Shown here one piece after another: positions 1 to 8,936 of a DNA stretch of 64,000 nucleotides. This stretch comes from an uncultured Latescibacterota bacterium (lineage in GTDB: Bacteria > Latescibacterota > UBA2968 > UBA8231). The stretch covers positions 434,001 to 498,000 of the forward strand of contig OX638377.1 in the NCBI GenBank assembly GCA_951813615.1. Direction: 5' to 3'. Every line of letters starts with the position of its first letter. The stretch's first letter is position 1. Both the position numbers and the translations under genes were made by a program. The notes under the pieces are model-generated. The model was not told the origin of the DNA. It saw only the letters and a list, made by a program, of their open reading frames with translations, and did no database searches.

Positions 1-5
1 CTATC

Positions 6-34
6 TTGACAGCCTTGGGCTTTGGCCCTACCTA
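6..34 (+). promoter_or_regulatory. possible promoter of the surface-protein operon
   Basis: A perfect TTGACA lies at 6-11. Seventeen bases later the hexamer TACCTA (29-34) is a poor -10 match. The position, 65 bases before the first ATG of a long operon, fits a promoter, but only the -35 is convincing. Confidence 0.25.
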
Positions 35-98
35 GTAGTTTTTCAGCAAGCGCCGCGGCAAGGGCGGGCCGTCGGCGAGCGAGGGAGAACGCGGAACT

Positions 99-3000
99 AT
101 GAAGAGCCACTCCGCCGTGCAGATCCTCGTCGGCCTAGCGCTGAGTTGGGCATTGGCCGAGGCCCAGTCGGGCTATCGGATCGCCGGTGACGAAGTCGTA
201 GTCGAGCGGGCCAGCCACTGGCAGCAGTGGTCCATCCCCACCCATTTGGCGCGCATACACGAGGACGGCTCGGTGCGGGCGCACTCGCTGCGGACGGTCT
301 TCAACGTCCTGGACGACCCTGGATTCAAGCGTCCGATCGTCATCAGCAAACCCGACCCGCGCATTGGTACCATCGACAGCACCATGCAGTTCGACGTGTT
401 TGGCGAGCCGATACGGAATACGCTCAACGAACTGGTTTTTGACTATTGGGTGCGGCCCGGTATCAGCCGGGTGGGGTCCAATCCACGGCTCGCGGCCAAC
501 ATTCTCGACGGCGATCCCACCACGTTCTGGGAGCCGGACCCGCGCGATCCCATCGAGCAGTGGTGGATCGAGGTGGACTTGGGAAGGGTGGTGCCGGTGG
601 AGCGGCTTAAGTTCCAGTTCGTCGAAGAGTCGCTCGGGGATCCCTTCCTGCGCTTCATCATGCTGCTGTCAGACCGGCAGAGCGCGCTGCTGCACGAGCC
701 GAACAGCCGCATTGGCTTCCAGCTCTTCATCCCGCAAGACGCGCCCAATACCACGCAGCGCGAATACATCTTCGAGAGCGAGCACATCAGCTCCGAACTG
801 CCCCCGGCCACTGGTGTGGTTAGCGACAAGAAGCTCGCGGAGAGCTTGCGCCGCTCGCCCGAGTGGACCGGGCGGAAGATCGAGACGATCCGCATCGTCA
901 TCACGGATACGCGCGGCGGGCGGGCCGGACAGATTGATCAAGAGGCGTGGGAGGCCCTGCCGGAAGCAGAACGCGGGGATATCGTCTATTTTGCGCGCGA
1001 CGTGGCTGGCCGCGAGGAGCCGGTGGACGAGGCTACCTATCAGGCCCTAGCAGAACAGCGCCAAGGGCGACGGGATTACTACCGCCGCGAACTGCCGCGC
1101 CTAGCTGAAGTCGAAGCGCACGGCTGGGGCGACAACTTGGGCATCAACCTGATTGAAAACGGCGGCTCGTACGTGCTGACGACCGATGGGACCAATACGC
1201 TGCTTGCGTTCGACGGCGATGCCGGCACTGGATTCTCACACCAGATCCGCAACCCGAAAAACCCCACCGCCAACGTGCTGACCATAGATATGGGGGGCAT
1301 TGTGCGCTTGGCTCAGACCCGCTTAGTGGGCAGCAGCCGGGGCTACATCATGCGCGCCTCCACGGGCGAGCGCGACGCGCAGGGCAATCTCAAGTGGCGG
1401 CGCATCAGCCCGGAGGAACGCGAGCGCAATATCTTCACCGGCAACTTCCGCGACATTGCCGACATTCAGGACCCGCCAGTTTTGACCCGCTTCCTCGACA
1501 TGGTCACCATCGGTCACGTGCCGCCGGGATTTAGGGCCACCGGCCCGGGCGGCACTGGCCACATGAACCAGTTCTGGTCGTATCAGAATGAGCTCATGCT
1601 GCTCGCCGAGGGGGCACCGGCCGAGGTGGTGCTGGAGTCGGATCTGATCGAGTTGCCGGGGTTGGTGGCCTTGGGTGAGGTTCACTGGGAAGCGGACACC
1701 CCCCCAGGCACGGATGTGGAGATCCGCACCCGCACCGGCGACCAGCTTTTGCAGCAAATCCGCTATTTCGACAAGACCGGCAATCAGAAGACCGCAGCCG
1801 AGTACAAGAGGCTGGCCGGCTTTCTGAAGGGGCCTTCGGACACGACCGTGGTGGTAGGGCCGGGTTGGAGTCCGTGGAGTCAGCGCTACTTGCAGCCGGG
1901 GGACTTGGCTACTTCGCCGGGCTTGCGGCGTTTCATGCAGATCCAAGCGCGTCTTAAAAGCAGTGGCGAAAATATGGCGGCCCTGCACCGCATTGCGGTT
2001 GCGTTCCACCAGCCGGTGGCCCAGCATCTGCGGGCCGAAGTGTGGCCGACCATTGCTGAGGCTGGGGTACTCGACACCTTTGCGCTCTACGTGCAGCCCA
2101 ACTTTTTGCAGCAGCCGGCCAACGTGCGCAGCCCGGGCTTCGACCAATTGCTTTTGCACGCGGAACCGTCGTTTGATCTGAAGTTCGTCGATGCGGCTAT
2201 GGGCACCGAGGCCGAGTTGTTGGCTGGAACGCCGCTCCAGTGGGATGACGAGCTAGCGGTACACGCCGAGGGCGACTCGCTGTGGTTGGAATTTTCGCAG
2301 ACTGTGCAGGGCGCACCGGACGATGTGCTCACGCCCGTGTACTACCGGTCGGTTCTGCCCGGCGACGAGGTGCCGACCGGCTTGGATCGCAACCTGTTGA
2401 CCTTTACCTCGCACGGTCTCTTGCCGGATGCCGAGCGGGGAGCCGTGCGCTACTTTCAGCGGGTGGCAGACGGCAGCTTGGCCGAAGTGGATGCCGCGGC
2501 CTACGAAGCGCTCAGCGCGGATGAACAGGGGCCGGTGCGCTATTTCCGTAAGGTGGTCGGGTTGGGCGATCAGGTGCCCTTTGACGCGGCCGGCGACAGC
2601 CTCGACGAGCGGAGTTATGGCCGGCTGGGCAGTCAGCGGGGCTGGATAGTGGGTCGCGGTCGACTGTTGCGCGTGCGCTTTGCGGGGCGAGTGTACCTGC
2701 AAGGGACGCGGATGCAGGTCGCCGTGCGGCAGAGCCAGCCCGCGACGCCTTGGCAGGTAGCCGATGGGGGCGACGCGACCGCTCTGAGCCCTTCCAAGAA
2801 CCTGTCGATTGGCGTGCAAGGGGCGCGGGCTACCATCGATGATATTGCCATTGCGCCCAATCCGTTTACCCCCAATGGCGACGGGATTAACGAGATTGCG
2901 GAGATCGGTTTTTCCCTGTTCCGCGTGCAGGCTGCGCGGCCGTTGACCATCCATTTGTACACGCTGGCCGGGCAACAGGTGCGTCAGCTAACGGGTTTGG

Positions 3001-3155
3001 CGACCGGCGGGCCGCAGCAGTTTAAATGGGATGGGAAGGATGAGGCCGGGCAGGTGGTGCCGCCGGGGTTGTACTTGTGTCAGATTGCAGTAGAAGCGGA
3101 TGCAGAAGGGGTCGGAGGGACGACCCGCACTCGCCTCATCGCCGTTGCATATTAA
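99..3155 (+). CDS. secreted discoidin-like / FlgD-Ig C-terminal protein
   Basis: A 1018-residue exported protein. Residues 1-23 form a signal peptide ending near AEAQS. Two discoidin (F5/8C)-like stretches are suggested around 125-290 (ILDGDPTTFWEPDP) and 345-500 (AFDGDAGTGFSH). Residues ~915-1018 form a FlgD-type Ig module (PNPFTPNGDGIN, then WDGKDEAGQVVPPGLYL), the fold used as a C-terminal sorting domain in T9SS-like export. A short motif with YF followed by xxYxxL occurs four times, twice around 300-345 and 555-575 and twice near 785-850. The start ATG has GAGGGAGA upstream. It is the longest of three paralogues in the operon (others at 6873 and 8937). Molecular function is unknown; a surface or glycan-binding role is inferred. 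Confidence 0.75.
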   Translation: MKSHSAVQILVGLALSWALAEAQSGYRIAGDEVVVERASHWQQWSIPTHLARIHEDGSVRAHSLRTVFNVLDDPGFKRPIVISKPDPRIGTIDSTMQFDVFGEPIRNTLNELVFDYWVRPGISRVGSNPRLAANILDGDPTTFWEPDPRDPIEQWWIEVDLGRVVPVERLKFQFVEESLGDPFLRFIMLLSDRQSALLHEPNSRIGFQLFIPQDAPNTTQREYIFESEHISSELPPATGVVSDKKLAESLRRSPEWTGRKIETIRIVITDTRGGRAGQIDQEAWEALPEAERGDIVYFARDVAGREEPVDEATYQALAEQRQGRRDYYRRELPRLAEVEAHGWGDNLGINLIENGGSYVLTTDGTNTLLAFDGDAGTGFSHQIRNPKNPTANVLTIDMGGIVRLAQTRLVGSSRGYIMRASTGERDAQGNLKWRRISPEERERNIFTGNFRDIADIQDPPVLTRFLDMVTIGHVPPGFRATGPGGTGHMNQFWSYQNELMLLAEGAPAEVVLESDLIELPGLVALGEVHWEADTPPGTDVEIRTRTGDQLLQQIRYFDKTGNQKTAAEYKRLAGFLKGPSDTTVVVGPGWSPWSQRYLQPGDLATSPGLRRFMQIQARLKSSGENMAALHRIAVAFHQPVAQHLRAEVWPTIAEAGVLDTFALYVQPNFLQQPANVRSPGFDQLLLHAEPSFDLKFVDAAMGTEAELLAGTPLQWDDELAVHAEGDSLWLEFSQTVQGAPDDVLTPVYYRSVLPGDEVPTGLDRNLLTFTSHGLLPDAERGAVRYFQRVADGSLAEVDAAAYEALSADEQGPVRYFRKVVGLGDQVPFDAAGDSLDERSYGRLGSQRGWIVGRGRLLRVRFAGRVYLQGTRMQVAVRQSQPATPWQVADGGDATALSPSKNLSIGVQGARATIDDIAIAPNPFTPNGDGINEIAEIGFSLFRVQAARPLTIHLYTLAGQQVRQLTGLATGGPQQFKWDGKDEAGQVVPPGLYLCQIAVEADAEGVGGTTRTRLIAVAY

Positions 3156-3177
3156 GGTATTGCAAAGGGAGGTTGTC

Positions 3178-5829
3178 GTGAGACCAAAGACCGGTATTTA
3201 TTGCGGTCTCCTAATGTTGTGGAGTGTGGTCGGTGCACAGGGCCAGTACGGGACGCGCTTGGGCTTGCAGCTCGGCGACCAGACGAGTCTCGCGCCTCAA
3301 GGCCCCGGGGTGGCCCTGAACGCGCTCGACCCGGCCGTGCGCCGCTGGTACGTGCCGCAGGAGCTGTACAGCGAGTACCATTGGCGGCAGTGGGAATACA
3401 CCAACTATGCGCGCAACCCTTATGAGCGCTACGTGGAAACAACCTTGGAGGGCGATTACTTCTACGATCTGTACGGCAATTTCCTCACGCGCGGCTGGCT
3501 GATTTTCAACAACTCGCAGAGCAAGCCCCAGCAGTTCGGCAACGTGCTGTTTAAGTCCTCCCGCTTCCAGAGCTGGTTTTCCGAAGTCGTGGTGGCGCAA
3601 GACAACAAGGGCCAGTACTTCTACACCTTGACGGCGAGTAGCCGCCTGCGCTCGGTGCTGTCGCCGATGGTGTTTGCCAAGGCCCGCATGGACGGCGTGC
3701 AGTTCGACTTAGCTACCGACCGCTACGAAGCGACCTTTTTGTTTTCGCGGCTGAGCAACCCCGGCGGCGGCTCGACCGGGGACCGCGAAGTGCTGCGGAC
3801 GAACAACACCATCTTGGCGGGCGGGCGATTGGGAGCCCAGCTCGGCGACTTTGCCGAAGTTGCGCTGCACATGGCCAACGCCCACCAGTCGCACACCTTG
3901 CTCGACAAGCAGGCCGGCAATCCATTCGCTGGCTCGCTGACCATCGGGCAGAACAAAACCATCTCGCTGGTCAAGCTGGTGCTGCGCGACGACTCGCCCG
4001 AAGACGGCGTGGGCGGCGCGGCGTTTTTCCCCGATGCGTCGGACGTGCAGATCACCTATCGCGACGGCTCGGAGGAATCGGGCAAGGCCATTGGCTTTGA
4101 GCCGATCATCGAGGGCGGCTTCTTGCAGCAGGGCTTTGTCGCCGCCAACGGGCCGGAGGAAATGCGGCTGGTGTACGACTTCGACAGCCCGGACTTTGTC
4201 GATCAGGCCCGTTTTGCCAAGGACGAAATTGCCAAGGTCGAATTCCTGCTGACGCTGGGCAACGACTACCAAGTCTGGATGACCTCGGACCGCCAGATCA
4301 ACCTCGACGGCCAGGAGGTCTTGCTGCTCGTCGCGCAGGCCGAGGGCAACGTCCAGGACATCACCAATTTGCAGACTATCCGCTTCGAGTACGGCCTGCC
4401 GACAGCGACCCACATCTTTGGCGGCAGCGTCGAGTTGCAAGACCTGCGAGGCTTCGACTTGTACGGCGAGTACGATTTGAGTTGGAGCTATCGGAAGTAC
4501 CCCAACGTGCTGACGGAAACCCACGAGGCATTCTCCGGGATCGGCGGTCGGCGATCGGCTCCCGCTTGGATGGTCAACGTGTCCAAGAAGGCCGCTCCCT
4601 ATTTTGCCTTCGGCGAGTTTTACAGCATGGACCCGCGCTACAACACCCAGACCTTTATCACCTCGGGCACCGGAGAATTCGACTACGACAATGAGCGCGG
4701 CTTGGTCGATTTGGTCGATGACAATGACGATCAAGACAAATTCCCGGACAACGTGCGCTTTGACTTTCTCAGTGGCGATCAGCAGGTCTTTCCGGGCTGG
4801 GATCAAAACAACGACTTCGTGCCCGACTTCAACCAAAACGACACGTTCGTGCGCTCGAATACCGAGCCGGACTACGAGGAGGCTTTTCTGCGGTTTTACG
4901 TCGATCGGCCCGAGTTTCTCTTTGGCGTTGATATGAACAACAACTTTTGGGTCGATCAATACGAAAACGACGAGGAGCCGGATTATCCGTATCGCCGGGA
5001 TCACCGGGGATTTAACATCCACCTCGGGGCCGACATCACGCCACGGGCGCGCTTGGCGGTGGGGGCGCTGCGCGAGGGGCTGATTTCCTCGGCGCGCAAA
5101 AACGAGAGCAACTACCTGATGTTTACCTATGAGCGCGACGCGCCACGGCTGGGTCGCTTCCGGGTGTTCGAGATGAGCAAGTTGGTCCAAGACGACATTC
5201 CCAACCCGCTGTTGCAGTGGGCGCCGGACAATACGCTGCGCGGCGGCGAATTGACCAAGGTCGAGGATCCGCTGTTGGCGCGTGACACGTGGGTCAACCA
5301 GCTCTTTGTCGGCCACAATCTACAGGTGGCGGCGCTCTTTTTGACCACCAAGATGCATTGGCTCAACTTTCAGCAGCAGATGGAAAAGGCCCAGCGGGAG
5401 AAATACGGCTTGGAGCCTTCTGACTTTTTCTTTGGCCTGATCAACAAGGCGAGCTACCGCCTCGAACTCGGGGCGTGGTCGTTGGAGCCGCGCTGGAAGA
5501 GCGAGTTCCGCAAGCAAAGCCGCAGCTTGCTGTCGCTCAACAGCCACACCAGTCTGATGGAGCTGTTTTCGGGTTTGGTGGAGACGCAGATCTTGCAGGT
5601 GACCAAGCTTCAGGCCGGCGTGGAGTTCGCGATCTTCAACGACTTGGACGTCGACGAAAACGATTTCGACTCGGTGACCGTAGCCGTCCAGTTCAGCAAT
5701 GAGTCCAACTACCTCGGCTACAAGCTCCGCGCTCTGACCGGCATGAAAGTAGAGCGCAAGCAGTTCACTGGGCAGAAGGCGCGGACAACCAACGAATCTT
5801 TTGTGACGATTTACGCGGGACTGAACTAG
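3178..5829 (+). CDS. putative outer-membrane beta-barrel protein with acidic Ca-binding-like strip
   Basis: I place the start at GTG 3178, not the upstream ATG at 3100. The GTG is preceded by AAAGGGAGGT and begins a proper signal peptide (VRPKTGIYCGLLMLW...GAQG), while the ATG would overlap the previous gene by 56 bases. The mature ~860-residue protein is rich in alternating aromatic/polar strands, as in an outer-membrane barrel. A strip around residues 505-610 holds D/N-rich loops (DDNDDQDKFPD, DQNNDFVPDFNQND, DMNNNFWVD) resembling calcium loops of thrombospondin type 3 repeats. A full-length paralogue lies at 11011. I do not recognise a named family; barrel topology and Ca binding are inferred. 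Confidence 0.7.
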   Translation: MRPKTGIYCGLLMLWSVVGAQGQYGTRLGLQLGDQTSLAPQGPGVALNALDPAVRRWYVPQELYSEYHWRQWEYTNYARNPYERYVETTLEGDYFYDLYGNFLTRGWLIFNNSQSKPQQFGNVLFKSSRFQSWFSEVVVAQDNKGQYFYTLTASSRLRSVLSPMVFAKARMDGVQFDLATDRYEATFLFSRLSNPGGGSTGDREVLRTNNTILAGGRLGAQLGDFAEVALHMANAHQSHTLLDKQAGNPFAGSLTIGQNKTISLVKLVLRDDSPEDGVGGAAFFPDASDVQITYRDGSEESGKAIGFEPIIEGGFLQQGFVAANGPEEMRLVYDFDSPDFVDQARFAKDEIAKVEFLLTLGNDYQVWMTSDRQINLDGQEVLLLVAQAEGNVQDITNLQTIRFEYGLPTATHIFGGSVELQDLRGFDLYGEYDLSWSYRKYPNVLTETHEAFSGIGGRRSAPAWMVNVSKKAAPYFAFGEFYSMDPRYNTQTFITSGTGEFDYDNERGLVDLVDDNDDQDKFPDNVRFDFLSGDQQVFPGWDQNNDFVPDFNQNDTFVRSNTEPDYEEAFLRFYVDRPEFLFGVDMNNNFWVDQYENDEEPDYPYRRDHRGFNIHLGADITPRARLAVGALREGLISSARKNESNYLMFTYERDAPRLGRFRVFEMSKLVQDDIPNPLLQWAPDNTLRGGELTKVEDPLLARDTWVNQLFVGHNLQVAALFLTTKMHWLNFQQQMEKAQREKYGLEPSDFFFGLINKASYRLELGAWSLEPRWKSEFRKQSRSLLSLNSHTSLMELFSGLVETQILQVTKLQAGVEFAIFNDLDVDENDFDSVTVAVQFSNESNYLGYKLRALTGMKVERKQFTGQKARTTNESFVTIYAGLN

Positions 5830-6876
5830 ATGCATCGGCTAGCCACATTGGTCCGGCGACCGTGGATGGTCCTAATCGCGCTTAGTATTGGTTTTTATGC
5901 GTGCGATGGGAAATCAAAAGGGGAGCAGCACTACTGGGCGGGCCACGCATACCAAGAGCAGGGCATGACGGCCAACGCCCTGCGCGAGTACCGGAGTGCG
6001 GTCGCGGCAGGGGTCGATTTGCCCGCCGCTTATTACGCGCTCGGCGCGCTCTATGGCGAAAACGACGAACACGGCAAGGCCATTGCTGCATACCGCGAGT
6101 TGTTGGCGCGCTGGCCCGAAGAAAGTCGAGCGCAGGAATTGCTGGCGGCCCACTATGTAGCTGCCGGACAGCCCGCCGCAGCCGTTAGCCTCTACCGGAC
6201 CCTGTTCGACCAAGGGGGCGATTCCGCGGCGTTGCTCGGTCGCCTCGGCGATGCGCAGAGCTTGAGCGGCGACTTGCAGAGTGCGGCCCAGTCCTACGGC
6301 GACTTGCTGGTGCTGCGTCCCGACAGCAGCCGGGCCCGGTACCAGCTAGCGCGCATTTACGAGGCCGAAGGTCAGGCCGAACTAGCGATTGCGGCCTACG
6401 TCGAGTTGTTGGCGCAAAAGACCTATGCGCGGCAAGCGGCCTTGGGGCTGGCGGATCTCCTCATTGAGCTGGACCGCCGCCGCGGCGAGTTGGGCCGCGC
6501 TAGAGCGGAAGGTTGGTGGCTGCAGCAAGGGCTGGTTGGGGAAGAAGCCATGCAAAAGGCGGAAGAGCAGCTCGAGGCCGCGCTAGTGGAAAATCCCGGT
6601 TCAAGCGCCGATTTGTGGGGGCTGGGCAAGCTGCGCTTCTGGCAAGGGCGCTACCAAGAGGCCCTCGTCTGCGTCGCCGCGCTAGCTGAGGCCACCCCGG
6701 ACGACTACCGGGTGTATTTCTTCCTGAGCAAGCTGCACGGGCTGTTGGGCGATGAGCAAGCTGCACGGGAAGCGTTTGCGGAGTACCAGCGCCAAGAGCA
6801 GCGCGCCAAAGTCGCCGCGCGCGTCCAAACCGAGCGAGAGGTGTTGCTGAAACAATTGTCGGGGGAAATACCATGA
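5830..6876 (+). CDS. TPR-repeat lipoprotein
   Basis: A 348-residue protein. An N-terminal hydrophobic segment ends in a weak lipobox with Cys25 (IGFYAC), so lipidation is likely. The rest is tandem tetratricopeptide repeats (AYQEQGMTANALREYRSA; YALGALYGENDEHGKAIAAY; later YFFLSKLHGLLGDEQAAREA). TPR proteins scaffold protein complexes. The ATG directly follows the TAG of the barrel gene, and the stop overlaps the next ATG (ATGA). This argues for translational coupling and a role in assembling or exporting the surface proteins encoded on both sides. Confidence 0.8.
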   Translation: MHRLATLVRRPWMVLIALSIGFYACDGKSKGEQHYWAGHAYQEQGMTANALREYRSAVAAGVDLPAAYYALGALYGENDEHGKAIAAYRELLARWPEESRAQELLAAHYVAAGQPAAAVSLYRTLFDQGGDSAALLGRLGDAQSLSGDLQSAAQSYGDLLVLRPDSSRARYQLARIYEAEGQAELAIAAYVELLAQKTYARQAALGLADLLIELDRRRGELGRARAEGWWLQQGLVGEEAMQKAEEQLEAALVENPGSSADLWGLGKLRFWQGRYQEALVCVAALAEATPDDYRVYFFLSKLHGLLGDEQAAREAFAEYQRQEQRAKVAARVQTEREVLLKQLSGEIP

Positions 6877-8921
6877 AAGCCGCGTTGCTGATTGGGGTTC
6901 TAACTGCGTGCTTGGTGCAGCCGCTAGCGGCCCGACAAGTCCTGCTCATCGGACAGGACGGGCAAATCTCGTGGACTGGGGGGGTCGAGGGAGCCGAAGG
7001 CATCACGACGATCCGGCCCGAGCACCGCTCCTTTCTCGACCCCAACGTCACCGAAATAGGCCATGCGCCGGCCGATTTGATCGAATTCAAAAGCGCGGAT
7101 TTTCCGGGCAGCATCCTGCCGCGGCGAGTGGGGGCCGAGCAGAACTTGGCTACAGAGGTGCTGGATCGAGGTGGCTCGCTGCGCGCACCGACTGTTTTCG
7201 ACCTGACCGCCTTGCAGCTTCAGGTGATTTTCGAGGACATGCTCGCGGCCGATCCGACCGGGCAGGCATTCGAGCGCAAAGAAGACGACATCTTGGGGAC
7301 CCAGATCATTCTCGACCTAGGCGCGCGCTTTGGGGTCAATCGGGTGCGCTTCTTCCCGCGCAACACGATCTTTCCCTCGCCCGGGACTCCCTTTCAAAAC
7401 GACTTTTTGAAAAACTTTGAAGTGGAGATCAACGACGGCTTGGTGCTGACCAGCTCGGGCAACCCGATTTGGGAGACCTATGTCGTGCGCAACGACAACA
7501 GCGACCGGATTACCGAAGTGCCCATCGCCCCGCCGCGCTACATTCGCTTCATTCGCCTGCGGGCCACGTCGGCCATTCCCTTTGAGATCGAGAAGCTCCA
7601 AGTCTTTGGCGAGGGGTTCTTTCCGACGGCGCGCTACATCTCGCCGATCATCGACATGGGCAGCCCAGCTAATTGGGGTCTCATCCGCACCTTGCAGCAG
7701 CAAGTAGGCGCTGCGGACATGGCCGACATGCAGTTGCGCACCCGCAGCGGGCACGATCCCAGTCCCTTGGCGTACACCCGCAAGCAAGTGGCTCTGCAAG
7801 ACGCCCCTGAGATCCCGTCGTCCGTGGACAATCCGGACGAGCCGCTGCTGCGCAAAGAGTACTTAAAGTTGCCCGAGCGCGGGCGTCAGGGCGACGATTG
7901 GGAACGCGGCTCGGTGCGCGCCGACTTGGCGAACTGGAGCCCGTGGACCTCGCCTTATGCGCTGGAAGAACTGGCCGCGGGCACGCAGATTCTCTCGCCC
8001 GGCCCCAGTCGCTATTTCCAATTTCGCGTGGAATTCCAGAGCCAGCACTTGGAAGCGAGCCACATTCTCCAGCAGATCGCCCTCGAATTTTCCGCGCCGC
8101 CGCTAGCCGATGCCCTCGTCGGCGAGATCTTTCCCCGCGAGGTGCCGGCCGCGGCGGACGTGCCCTTTGTGTACGCGGTGCGGGCGGTGATGGAGAGCGA
8201 TTACGTGCAGGGCTTCAATAGCTTTGAGGTGTTTACGCCGAGTCGCGTGGGCCACGTCGAGCGGATCGAGATTATCGACGCCAGTGGCCAACAAGTGCTC
8301 GACCACGCCTTTGCGGTCACCGATGGGGTCACAACCGAAGGCGAGGTCGCCATCACCGCCATTGACGACCAGCGCTTTGCCGTGAGTTTCCCGGCCATAA
8401 ACCAGCACGACGCCGTGCTGAAAATCTACTTCGCCAGCCGGGTGCTGGCCTTTAGCACCCGCTTTGGCGGCCGCGCCTTGTTGCTAGAGGAGGATGCCTT
8501 CCAGGGCATTACTCCGGGCAACGCGATCCTCTTGGCGGAAGGCGACGTGGCGACCGAATCGGGAACGACGGTGCTGAGCCGCGCGGTGAACGAGGGCAGC
8601 TTGATCGGCAATTTCGCCCTCGGCAGCGAAGTCTTGACGCCCAATGGGGACGGAGTGAACGATGTCCTTGACGTGAACTTCGAGGTGCTGGCGGTCATCG
8701 GCCAAGCGCGAATTGTAATCGACTTGTGGGATTTAGGGGGCCGGCAGGTGCGCCGCCTCTTTGACGCCGAGGGGCAAAACGGCGTGTACGACGCCGTGCA
8801 TTGGGACGGCACAGACGAGCAGGGCCAGCGCGTCGCCCCTGGCATCTACTTGGTGCGGATCGAGGTAGAAGGGGATGCGCGCAGCGGGCAGATGGTGCAG
8901 TCGCTGGGCGTGGCGTACTGA
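6873..8921 (+). CDS. secreted discoidin-like / FlgD-Ig C-terminal protein
   Basis: A 682-residue paralogue of the first gene. It has a signal peptide (KAALLIGVLTACLVQPLAA), a discoidin-like region about 140-250 (ILDLGARFGVNRVRFFPR, then an IYGEGF-like strand), and a middle block with an RTRSG strand and ANWSPWTSPY that all three family members share. The FlgD-type Ig end (~585-682) contains LTPNGDGVND and WDGTDEQGQRVAPGIYL. ATGA overlap with the TPR lipoprotein implies coupled translation. Extracellular or surface location is inferred from the sorting-like C-terminus. Confidence 0.72.
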   Translation: MKAALLIGVLTACLVQPLAARQVLLIGQDGQISWTGGVEGAEGITTIRPEHRSFLDPNVTEIGHAPADLIEFKSADFPGSILPRRVGAEQNLATEVLDRGGSLRAPTVFDLTALQLQVIFEDMLAADPTGQAFERKEDDILGTQIILDLGARFGVNRVRFFPRNTIFPSPGTPFQNDFLKNFEVEINDGLVLTSSGNPIWETYVVRNDNSDRITEVPIAPPRYIRFIRLRATSAIPFEIEKLQVFGEGFFPTARYISPIIDMGSPANWGLIRTLQQQVGAADMADMQLRTRSGHDPSPLAYTRKQVALQDAPEIPSSVDNPDEPLLRKEYLKLPERGRQGDDWERGSVRADLANWSPWTSPYALEELAAGTQILSPGPSRYFQFRVEFQSQHLEASHILQQIALEFSAPPLADALVGEIFPREVPAAADVPFVYAVRAVMESDYVQGFNSFEVFTPSRVGHVERIEIIDASGQQVLDHAFAVTDGVTTEGEVAITAIDDQRFAVSFPAINQHDAVLKIYFASRVLAFSTRFGGRALLLEEDAFQGITPGNAILLAEGDVATESGTTVLSRAVNEGSLIGNFALGSEVLTPNGDGVNDVLDVNFEVLAVIGQARIVIDLWDLGGRQVRRLFDAEGQNGVYDAVHWDGTDEQGQRVAPGIYLVRIEVEGDARSGQMVQSLGVAY

Positions 8922-8936
8922 ACGAAAGGAGACGTC

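Noticed and set aside
1323..2159. long minus-strand ORFs opposite the surface-protein genes (also 3709-5316 and 11755-13041)
   Set aside because: High-GC shadow frames of well-supported plus-strand genes; no ribosome site, no family motif.
3100..3177. ATG at 3100 as start of the first barrel gene
   Set aside because: It overlaps the previous gene by 56 bases, lacks a signal peptide at its N-terminus and has no ribosome site, while GTG 3178 has both.
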